From: an uncultured Alphaproteobacteria bacterium | GTDB lineage: Bacteria > Pseudomonadota > Alphaproteobacteria > Rs-D84 | Length of the DNA stretch: 5,053 nt | Assembly: GCA_947589625.1 (NCBI GenBank) | Contig: CANQCM010000069.1 | Location: 1 to 5,053, forward strand | Direction: 5' to 3' | Shown: positions 1 through 5,053 of the stretch, one piece after another | How positions within the stretch are numbered: position 1 is the first letter of the stretch | Layout of the letters: each line of letters starts with the position of its first letter | The notes under the pieces: model-generated | Seen by the model: only the letters and a program-made list of their open reading frames with translations | Told to the model about the DNA's origin: nothing | Database searches by the model: none | Position numbers and translations under genes: made by a program

Positions 1-1073
1 TTTTCTTTGAATGTTGTTATATCAACACCAAACCATTCTTGATTGCAACTGAACACATCGCCGGCGTATGCTTTCTTGCTGGCATACGGGGTATTGGGGT
101 TTTCACCCGCGTAAAATTCAACAGTATACACGCAATCTAAACTGCGCGTGTCAAACATTGCGCCCATGCTTTTGCATAAATTTTCCATTTGGTCGCGCAA
201 ATCATACAGACGCTGTTCGTCTTTCTTGATTTGTTTTTCTGTTTCTTGACGCAATGTAGCAAACACATTCATTGCGCGCGATGCCAAACCACTGTCTTGT
301 TGGGTACAATTTTTTGCAATTTTAGAACATGCTGAAATTGCGGCGTCGCCTGCCGCTTTGCCCAGACATTTGCTGTAATCCACACCGCATTCTGTGGCAA
401 TGCAATCATTATATTGATTACCACAATCCAAGATTTTATTATACGACATCAATTGCGCGTTCAGGTCACGGTCTGCCTTGATTTCTTTGACAAACAAATT
501 GTATTCTTCGCCTGTGCAATTCAGCCCACGCCGACATACATCTAATTTACCGCCAAACACAGTATCGCCATCACCGCGACAATCTGTAAAATCTTTACCG
601 CATTTTTCTTGCATACATGCGCGCAGACCTGCATCACATTCGTTGCGCCCCATTGCTGCATTTGCCGCCGCGGTTGCTGTTGCTGCACTCAATTCCGATT
701 GCGCATCTAATGCCGCGCGTTGCCGTTGAATTTCTGATGCCAGTGTTGAATTGTTATTTGCACTGGTTGAATTTATGGCAGTTTCTGATAATGTTGCCCC
801 AAATTTATCAGATTTATTTTCAATTATTACCGGTTCGGGTTCTGGTTCCGACACAGGTTCCGCAACAGTGGTGGTTGCCGTGGTTGTGGTTGTTGTCACC
901 GTGGGCACACGTTGAACAGATGCAGGCGCACGCGTCACGGAAACCCGCGAATTGGTGCCACGCGTTGTTGCCGCATCTGCCCCCGCCATTACAAACGTCG
1001 CAAAAACAACAATTGCGCATTGGCAAAAATGCACTAAAAATTTACTGTTAAGAATTTTCACATTTGCCTTCAT
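1..1073 (-). CDS. Exported cysteine-rich protein with Thr-rich/PEPEP linker and twin C-x6-C cassettes; partial (3' end outside window)
   Basis: I do not recognise this gene. The frame is open from the ATG at 1073 to the left edge: 357 codons with no stop. A signal peptide is visible, with a hydrophobic core around residues 12-30 and a likely cleavage after ADA (residue 34). Next come a Thr run (60-69), an EPVSEPEPEP linker (72-82), and an Ala/Gln-rich probable coiled coil (110-140). The cysteine-rich part follows, with Cys at 146, 153, 158, 165, 180, 186, 217, 224, 229, 236, 249, 256, 300, 314 and 343. Two blocks, 146-165 and 217-236, have identical C-x6-C-x4-C-x6-C spacing and contain CGKDFTDC and CGVDYSKC. 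A charged helix lies around 267-300. The ATG abuts the stop codon of the 288-residue gene, so the two are probably co-transcribed and translationally coupled. A GTG at codon 5 is an alternative start. Periplasmic or outer-membrane location is inferred; function is unknown. Confidence 0.85.
   Translation of the reverse strand, partial: MKANVKILNSKFLVHFCQCAIVVFATFVMAGADAATTRGTNSRVSVTRAPASVQRVPTVTTTTTTATTTVAEPVSEPEPEPVIIENKSDKFGATLSETAINSTSANNNSTLASEIQRQRAALDAQSELSAATATAAANAAMGRNECDAGLRACMQEKCGKDFTDCRGDGDTVFGGKLDVCRRGLNCTGEEYNLFVKEIKADRDLNAQLMSYNKILDCGNQYNDCIATECGVDYSKCLGKAAGDAAISACSKIAKNCTQQDSGLASRAMNVFATLRQETEKQIKKDEQRLYDLRDQMENLCKSMGAMFDTRSLDCVYTVEFYAGENPNTPYASKKAYAGDVFSCNQEWFGVDITTFKE
832..848 (-). 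repeat. 17-bp copy of the PEPEP-coding repeat (minus strand)
   Basis: GAACCAGAACCCGAACC on the minus strand encodes the EPEPEP linker of the left-edge cysteine-rich gene. The identical 17 bases occur on the plus strand at 4575-4591 in the membrane-protein gene. It is most simply explained by low-complexity Pro-Glu coding with shared codon preference. Confidence 0.6.
1067..1071 (-). promoter_or_regulatory. Shine-Dalgarno-like GAAGG before an alternative GTG start
   Basis: On the minus strand GAAGG lies five bases before an in-frame GTG (1059-1061, codon 5 of the downstream cysteine-rich gene). The ATG at 1071-1073 has no recognisable Shine-Dalgarno sequence; its upstream bases are GTGTTAAAATAA. 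Either the ATG is used by termination-reinitiation from the abutting TAA, or the GTG is the real start and the protein is four residues shorter. The signal peptide is intact in both cases. Confidence 0.45.
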
Positions 1074-1940
1074 TTATTTTAACACCGCGCATGCCAGTTC
1101 ATAAAATTTGCATAATTGTGTTGCCATTGATTTTTCATATTCAAATCCTGCCGCACATTTGTTTGCCATGCTGCGTTCACAGACCGATGCAATGCATGCA
1201 TCACGACCGCTGTTATCTTTACAATTGTCTTTTGCCGCGTTTAATTTTTTCTCGCGCGCGTCTTGATACGATTTAACAATTGTCGCCAATGCGGTGTCTG
1301 CATTTTTTATCGCCTCGTTCCGCGCCAAGATTAAATCATTACGTATTTCATCAATGTATTCGTCGCAACCGGTGGCTTCGACCCCGCAAGACGCAAAGAA
1401 TTTATTAAAATTTTCGTCTTGTTCACAAATTGCATAATCAGGCCCACAACGATTCGCGCCAACAATGCAAGATGTAATATCTGTTTTGCACGACGATTTT
1501 GTTTTAGTCTGATTCATTTTTTCGCGCGCAGACGCAAACCCCGCACTGATGCCTGCTGCCTTGCACGATTGTTCAATCAATGTGTCATATACACTTTCAA
1601 CATCGTCTGGGGTGCAACCGCTGACTTTTTTCAAGCATTCTGATGTCGCCCAAACATAACGTTCCCCAGGTTCCGACGGTACAGATTTTAATTCTTTATC
1701 GGTCAAAGTATATTTTGCAGATTGTCCCACAGAAACATTGCGCATCGCGGTTTTTGGCGGGGTCCCCGCGTCCGCAGTACCGCAATATTGGCACCGTGCC
1801 GCCGGATTAGACGATACATTTATCGCACACACAGAATCCAAACACCGTGTCAAATTTGCATGCGAACATGTTGTCGCCGCATATGAATTCTGCGACAACG
1901 TAACCAGTACAGCGAATAAAAAAACAATTGATTTGTACAT
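1074..1940 (-). CDS. Exported cysteine-rich protein with C-x6-C repeats, 288 aa
   Basis: I do not recognise this gene. It has an N-terminal signal peptide with a hydrophobic core at residues 4-15 and likely cleavage after SYA (residue 21). The mature part has 20 cysteines: 25, 33, 38, 50, 53, 102, 109, 126, 151, 158, 165, 172, 185, 192, 240, 249, 254, 262, 277, 284. Six pairs are spaced C-x6-C, four of the cysteines (151-172) in unbroken C-x6-C-x6-C-x6-C. That block contains CGPDYAIC, the same core found in the next gene. The C-terminal block 240-262 (C-x8-C-x4-C-x7-C) and the N-terminal block 25-38 look like looser copies. A charged, probably helical stretch covers 195-238. One CxxC (50-53) is present. 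The even cysteine number and export signal suggest full disulfide pairing in the periplasm. The gene has its own promoter, a weak GAGA ribosome site, and is followed with no gap by the next gene. Function is unknown. Confidence 0.9.
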   Translation of the reverse strand: MYKSIVFLFAVLVTLSQNSYAATTCSHANLTRCLDSVCAINVSSNPAARCQYCGTADAGTPPKTAMRNVSVGQSAKYTLTDKELKSVPSEPGERYVWATSECLKKVSGCTPDDVESVYDTLIEQSCKAAGISAGFASAREKMNQTKTKSSCKTDITSCIVGANRCGPDYAICEQDENFNKFFASCGVEATGCDEYIDEIRNDLILARNEAIKNADTALATIVKSYQDAREKKLNAAKDNCKDNSGRDACIASVCERSMANKCAAGFEYEKSMATQLCKFYELACAVLK

Positions 1941-1957
1941 TCTTCTCGGTTAAAAAA

Positions 1958-1986
1958 ATTATATCAAAAATTATACCGCTATGCAA
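1958..1986 (-). promoter_or_regulatory. Extended -10 promoter for the 288-aa gene and the gene after it
   Basis: On the minus strand TGATATAAT (1958-1966) is a perfect -10 box with the extended TGn element. TTGCAT (1981-1986) sits 17 bp upstream and matches the -35 consensus at its first three bases. A second TATAAT lies at 1970-1975 without a good -35. From the first box, transcription would begin near 1951, giving a leader of only about 11 bases before the ATG at 1940. The -35 region abuts the T-tract of the preceding terminator. Confidence 0.65.
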
Positions 1987-2020
1987 AGAAAAAATCGGTC
2001 GCAACCGCGACCGATTTAAC
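1985..2020 (-). terminator. Rho-independent terminator of the 693-aa gene
   Basis: A perfect 11-bp inverted repeat (1992-2002 with 2007-2017, GC-rich core CGGTCGC) encloses a four-base loop, GGTT on the minus strand. On that strand it runs directly into TTTTTTCTTT. The plus strand has no T-run after the hairpin, so it acts in the minus direction only. It lies 22 bases past the stop codon of the 693-residue gene and separates it from the promoter of the next transcription unit. Confidence 0.9.
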
Positions 2021-2041
2021 ACATCAAAACATACAAATGTT

Positions 2042-4123
2042 TTATTCACATGCGCCATACGATTTTGCAACAGAATAATTTTCAATGCATTCGCTGCCTG
2101 ATGGCATACATGCCGAACGCACCAGTGTTGTTGTGGCGGCGCCTTCTGGTTTGTAATTTATTTGCGCGACGCGACATTGATTCAAATCGGTCAATGTTGC
2201 ACACCGTGCGCGCCAAGACGCACAATCAACCGCATGTGGTGTTGGCATAATTGTATCTGGCAAATTCAAATTCCATTTCACATAGAAATCTTTCAGACTA
2301 TCAATTGAATGTGATTTACCAAAACTTACCTGATTCAATCCATCGCCCACACGGCAATTTATATTACTGTGTTCTATCACAGCGGTGATTGCAGTCGCCA
2401 GTCCACCAGTACCTGCACCAACCGCCGCACCAATGCCGATACTCTTTGCCATGTTGGATTTTTCGCCTTGCAGTATCGTCAAGTTGTCCAAAACAGGCTT
2501 TAATCTAGACAATTGTTTTTCAATGTCTGCAGCAGACACACATTCGCCACTTGTTCCCGAACATTTAATTGAATATGACGGATCTGCATACGACAGATTA
2601 ATTGGCTTAAACGAACAATCACCCGACACTGTAGTGCTTTGAACCAATGACATATCAACACCATATGCGCTTAGAGTAGCACTGCAAGTTGGAACATCTT
2701 GACCTTCACATAATTCATCTAATCTAGATTTGCATTCTTGATTGCTAGACGCCCCGACGCAAGGCGGAAAATGTTGCTGGAAATATTCGTCAGGATTATC
2801 TGATGGCGCGGCAATCGTATATCTCAAAATCGATGTTTCAGATATTGTGCCATCACACGCATCTAATTCTGTATCATAACGCGAATATTTCTCGTACAAA
2901 TCAACAATCGCATTACATTGCGCAACCGTCAAATCAGCGGTGCTGGAAATTCTATTACTCGCGTCCAGATATTCATTTAATATTGCTGTTTTGCCAGATT
3001 CCTTTAATTGCTCTTGCAATTTTTTCAGTTGCGAATTAATAGTGCAATCAAAATTGCGTTTTCCGTGCCCTGCTATTGCGCCAACACCTGCACCAACAAC
3101 TGTTCCGCCACCAATACCAACCACCGCAGCAGTCGCAGTCTTGTTCATCAAACCAAATCCGAACAAATCTTTGTTGCATGTAAATGTATCGCCTGCCAGT
3201 TTCCAGACTTCGGCAACTTGGTCATCGCCAGCAGCGCCAAACAACCAACTGTTTTTAATTTGCGTGTCTTTGTTATACGCACCTATACGTAACCAGCATT
3301 CTGCATTTGTTGCGTCCCAACGCGCATAATGCCCGCGTTGACCATCAACAGACAGCGGATTCGCATTTACAGCCGCACCCCGTGGGTTATTTTTAATCAA
3401 AATATTTCCGTTTTGACCGTTATATGCGCCAACCTGATTGTTATATTCTGCGGTGACACCATCGCCTGTTGATACCGCTGCAAAAGACGGGCCGTATGTA
3501 TTTCTGTCCAGCAACAAGCATGTATTTTCAGCCTGATTTGGTGTCAGACCTGTTTTACGCAAAACAAAATTGTAATATTCTGGCTGAACACGACGCGAAT
3601 TGAAATCTAGCCACACATCAGCAGACGAGTTATATACATTGCGACAATCACGGCGAACTTCGCTGACGCACCGGTCAACCTGAGTAGAACACAGTCCCAT
3701 ACCGTTTACAATAGAATTGCGCAAATCTTCATTAAACAATGCGTTTATACCACCTGTCAACGCGCCACCATTGACGCAAGACAGTACACTATTCATGCAT
3801 TCTTCGATACCAAACGCAGAATTTTTAACCCCACCGTCGGGACATTCTGGCGTTGGTTCGTCAGGTGTTGGGTCGTCGTGCCCTGGATCGTCAGGAACTG
3901 ATGGTGTTCCACCACCATTATTATCAGGCAAGTTAGGCGACATGTTTCCAGTGGTATTTCCAGGCAATGTTGGCATGGTCGGCATACGCGCAACACTTGC
4001 GCCATTACCGCGCGCCGTCAACGCCGCACGACCGCGTAAATCTGCCCCAATGGCAGGATTCAGCACAGATAAAACACTGGCGCAGACAATTGAAACACCA
4101 CACAATTTTGGAAAAATATGCAT
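2042..4123 (-). CDS. Large exported cysteine-rich protein with two glycine-zipper segments, 693 aa
   Basis: I can give it no established name. The start is set by an AAGGGAG ribosome site seven bases upstream. A signal peptide (hydrophobic 7-25, likely cleavage after AIGA, residue 27) is followed by a flexible Pro/Gly/Asn/Asp-rich linker (about 48-96). The mature protein has 26 cysteines. Five pairs are C-x6-C: 109/116, 145/152, 521/528, 634/641 and 672/679. Residues 161-315 are poor in Cys and rich in aromatic residues, probably a globular domain. Two glycine-rich hydrophobic segments, 326-360 and 558-590, share M-x-K-[ST], a run of G-x-G/G-x3-G spacings, His, and N-[FI]-[DN]-C at the end, suggesting an internal duplication. 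Each has a charged helical stretch beside it (365-378; 533-556). Such zippers can insert in or pack on membranes, so an envelope-associated protein is inferred. The many disulfides superficially recall TraN-like secretion proteins, but I see no specific match. It has its own promoter and terminator, so it is probably monocistronic. Confidence 0.9.
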   Translation of the reverse strand: MHIFPKLCGVSIVCASVLSVLNPAIGADLRGRAALTARGNGASVARMPTMPTLPGNTTGNMSPNLPDNNGGGTPSVPDDPGHDDPTPDEPTPECPDGGVKNSAFGIEECMNSVLSCVNGGALTGGINALFNEDLRNSIVNGMGLCSTQVDRCVSEVRRDCRNVYNSSADVWLDFNSRRVQPEYYNFVLRKTGLTPNQAENTCLLLDRNTYGPSFAAVSTGDGVTAEYNNQVGAYNGQNGNILIKNNPRGAAVNANPLSVDGQRGHYARWDATNAECWLRIGAYNKDTQIKNSWLFGAAGDDQVAEVWKLAGDTFTCNKDLFGFGLMNKTATAAVVGIGGGTVVGAGVGAIAGHGKRNFDCTINSQLKKLQEQLKESGKTAILNEYLDASNRISSTADLTVAQCNAIVDLYEKYSRYDTELDACDGTISETSILRYTIAAPSDNPDEYFQQHFPPCVGASSNQECKSRLDELCEGQDVPTCSATLSAYGVDMSLVQSTTVSGDCSFKPINLSYADPSYSIKCSGTSGECVSAADIEKQLSRLKPVLDNLTILQGEKSNMAKSIGIGAAVGAGTGGLATAITAVIEHSNINCRVGDGLNQVSFGKSHSIDSLKDFYVKWNLNLPDTIMPTPHAVDCASWRARCATLTDLNQCRVAQINYKPEGAATTTLVRSACMPSGSECIENYSVAKSYGACE
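2354..2452 (-). repeat. Second copy of the glycine-zipper module in the 693-aa protein
   Basis: Residues 558-590 run from MAKSIGIG through a Gly/Ala-rich hydrophobic stretch to H585 and N587-I-N-C590. The order of landmarks matches residues 326-360 of the same protein (M-x-K, glycine zipper, His, N-x-x-C). This is protein-level resemblance; I see no long DNA identity, so any duplication is old. Confidence 0.5.
3044..3148 (-). repeat. First copy of the glycine-zipper module in the 693-aa protein
   Basis: Residues 326-360 begin MNKTATAAVVGIGGG, continue with alternating Gly and small aliphatic residues (GAGVGAIAG), and end H353 and N357-F-D-C360. It is long enough (about 22 apolar residues, 330-351) to span a membrane or to form a tightly packed helical hairpin. 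The later copy at 558-590 has the same framework. Confidence 0.5.
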
Positions 4124-4130
4124 AAAAAGA

Positions 4131-4137
4131 CTCCCTT
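4131..4137 (-). promoter_or_regulatory. Ribosome binding site of the 693-aa gene
   Basis: On the minus strand AAGGGAG lies seven bases before the ATG at 4121-4123. It is the strongest Shine-Dalgarno match in the window and fixes the start of this gene. Confidence 0.75.
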
Positions 4138-4149
4138 TCTGATTGTTTC

Positions 4150-4158
4150 ATTATATCA
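4150..4158 (-). promoter_or_regulatory. Extended -10 box of the 693-aa gene promoter
   Basis: On the minus strand TGATATAAT is an extended -10 element, identical over nine bases to that of the 288-residue gene. No good -35 is present at 16-18 bp spacing; the region is only T-rich (TTTTAT around 4173-4178), as expected for an extended -10 promoter. Transcription would begin about 20 bases before the start codon, upstream of the ribosome site. Confidence 0.6.
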
Positions 4159-4207
4159 TAAAAAAACGCATAATAAAAATCTTTTTAATTACTTTTTTAA
4201 TTTATAT

Positions 4208-4235
4208 TTGACAAATTTTTTATATTGTCTATAAT
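4208..4235 (+). promoter_or_regulatory. Consensus sigma70-type promoter of the plus-strand membrane-protein gene
   Basis: TTGACA (4208-4213) and TATAAT (4230-4235) both match consensus perfectly, with a 16-bp spacer. Transcription should start six to eight bases after the -10, at 4241-4243, on or next to the A of the ATG at 4242. A small inverted repeat, GACAA (4210-4214) and TTGTC (4225-4229), lies inside the promoter. Confidence 0.8.
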
Positions 4236-4241
4236 CAAAAT

Positions 4242-5053
4242 ATGAAAAAGATAACTGAATTTTTTCGCGCGCATCGGTATGTGTTTATATGGACATTGTG
4301 CTATACATTTGTTGTATGGGCGGTCTTGCGTGGCATGTTTAATTTTAATATGTTTTCCGCCGCACATTGGACACGATTGATGCATATTCAATTTCGCGGA
4401 TTTGCAGGTTTTGTTTTTGGCGTGTTTTTACTGGGTGCACCATCAATCTATATTGCGACCACATCTATAATTATTCGCACTGGCAAACCATTAATTAAAA
4501 TCGGTATGCCACAGTTTATAACAAAAATAAAATCATATTTTGCACCTGCCCCTGCGCCAGTGCCAGAAAAACCAGAACCAGAACCCGAACCTGCGCCAAA
4601 ATCAAGTTTATTTCCAGACGAAACCCGTCCTTTGCCTGCGCATATTCCACCAGAACTGCGCGGTGCATTTGTAATCGCGCGAACACATAAATCACCAATT
4701 CAAACCGCGGTATTTAATCGCGTTGCGCCAATCGCACCAAACGCGCCTGCACAACCAGAACCTGCGCCAGATGCGGATTTGCCGTTGCCATCTGATTTTG
4801 ATATTGCCGACACAAGTTCCAACAACAATGATACTATGTTTGGCGATGGCGATATGCCTGTATTTCGTGAAATAAATTTTGACGATGATGTAAAAATCAA
4901 CATTGACGACATTTCAGAATTATTGTCTGAATTGGGACATAAAGTCATTTCATCAGACAACGACATAATAATCACAGACAAATATGCGATTGCCATACAC
5001 AACGATTCAGACATGTGGGTTGCAGACGACAACGATTGGTTTGCGTCTGGCAA
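4242..5053 (+). CDS. Two-pass membrane protein with Pro/Glu-rich tether and acidic C-terminal domain; partial (3' end outside window)
   Basis: I do not recognise this gene. The frame is open from the ATG at 4242 to the right edge: 270 full codons. Two hydrophobic helices are visible, residues 13-30 (YVFIWTLCYTFVVWAV) and about 54-78. A basic stretch around 79-98 suggests that the downstream part is cytoplasmic, with both termini inside. Residues 101-119 form a Pro/Ala/Glu-rich tether (PEKPEPEPEPAP), with a second short one at 163-176. From about 180 the protein is rich in Asp/Asn, and 220-270 looks like a folded alpha/beta unit: an amphipathic helix DISELLSELG, a strand-like DNDIIITDKYAIAI, then WVADDNDWF. 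The last part resembles, weakly, the beta-hairpin of nuclease-like NERD folds, but no E-x-K is seen. There is no Shine-Dalgarno sequence, and the promoter position implies a leaderless mRNA. It is transcribed divergently from the exported cysteine-rich genes; a functional link is not shown. Confidence 0.85.
   Translation, partial: MKKITEFFRAHRYVFIWTLCYTFVVWAVLRGMFNFNMFSAAHWTRLMHIQFRGFAGFVFGVFLLGAPSIYIATTSIIIRTGKPLIKIGMPQFITKIKSYFAPAPAPVPEKPEPEPEPAPKSSLFPDETRPLPAHIPPELRGAFVIARTHKSPIQTAVFNRVAPIAPNAPAQPEPAPDADLPLPSDFDIADTSSNNNDTMFGDGDMPVFREINFDDDVKINIDDISELLSELGHKVISSDNDIIITDKYAIAIHNDSDMWVADDNDWFASG
4575..4591 (+). repeat. 17-bp copy of the PEPEP-coding repeat (plus strand)
   Basis: This is identical to 832-848 in inverse orientation and encodes EPEPEP in the tether of the membrane protein (residues 112-117). 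Short CCAGAACC units repeat around it. Confidence 0.6.

Noticed and set aside
617..1051. Plus-strand open frame of 144 codons
   Set aside because: It lies opposite the left-edge exported gene, whose minus frame has a signal peptide and repeated cysteine cassettes. The plus product is a low-complexity Leu/Pro/His/Gln sequence with no ribosome site.
2026..2043. Second hairpin AAAACAT/ATGTTTT overlapping the stop of the 693-aa gene
   Set aside because: It has a seven-bp, nearly all A-T stem, runs into the stop codon and has no T-tract of its own. The strong hairpin at 1992-2017 explains termination.
2042..4123. Assignment of the 693-aa protein as TraN (mating-pair stabilisation)
   Set aside because: Size, export signal and cysteine richness are similar, but I see no specific shared motif and no other conjugation gene in the window.
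3717..4142. Plus-strand open frame of 141 codons
   Set aside because: It is antisense to the Pro/Asp-rich linker of the 693-residue gene; its Gly/Ser/Pro-rich product is the expected mirror of that linker.
4210..4229. Inverted repeat GACAA...TTGTC inside the plus-strand promoter as an operator
   Set aside because: Five-bp arms that largely reuse the -35 hexamer in a very AT-rich region are likely by chance. No regulator is encoded nearby and no second copy is seen.
4700..5053. Minus-strand open frame of 117 codons at the right edge
   Set aside because: The plus frame here is the continuation of a 270-codon open frame with a consensus promoter, membrane helices and tether. The minus frame is Ser/Met-rich and has no promoter or ribosome site.
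1..5053. CRISPR arrays, tRNA or rRNA genes, insertion sequences
   Set aside because: There is no regularly spaced direct repeat, no tRNA- or rRNA-like stretch and no transposase-like frame or terminal inverted repeats. The window is nearly all accounted for by four genes and two short intergenic regions.

Overview
The window looks like chromosomal DNA of a moderately AT-rich Gram-negative bacterium. Three of its four genes start with Sec-type signal peptides and encode very cysteine-rich proteins expected to fold in an oxidising periplasm or at the outer membrane. Promoters are sigma70-like and intergenic DNA is very AT-rich. My best guess is an uncultured, host-associated alphaproteobacterium, but no marker gene is present and this is weak inference. 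I could assign no established gene name to any protein here.

Layout: about 90% of the window is coding. Positions 1-4123 hold three minus-strand genes, read right to left. First is a 693-residue exported protein (2042-4123) with a Pro/Asp-rich linker, 26 mature cysteines and two glycine-zipper segments. It ends in a clear intrinsic terminator (1985-2020). Immediately beyond is an extended -10 promoter (1958-1986) driving a two-gene unit: a 288-residue exported protein (1074-1940, 20 mature cysteines) and, starting directly after its stop codon, a Thr/Pro-linker protein (1-1073) that runs off the left edge. A 118-bp divergent intergenic region (4124-4241) carries the promoter of the 693-residue gene and, facing right, a near-perfect consensus promoter for a plus-strand gene (4242 to beyond 5053). 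That gene encodes a protein with two membrane segments, a long Pro/Glu/Ala-rich tether and an acidic C-terminal domain, and its mRNA is probably leaderless.

The most interesting signal is shared by the three exported proteins. Cysteines recur with C-x6-C (i, i+7) spacing 16 times, against about 3 expected from composition by my hand estimate. In the two co-transcribed genes these pairs build a twin cassette (C-x6-C-x4-C-x6-C and close variants) containing a conserved C-G-x-D-[YF]-x2-C core. This suggests a locally encoded family of disulfide-stapled helical-hairpin proteins at the cell envelope. Their joint function is unknown. Possible roles are a surface or secretion-associated assembly, with the plus-strand membrane protein as a neighbour of unproven relevance.
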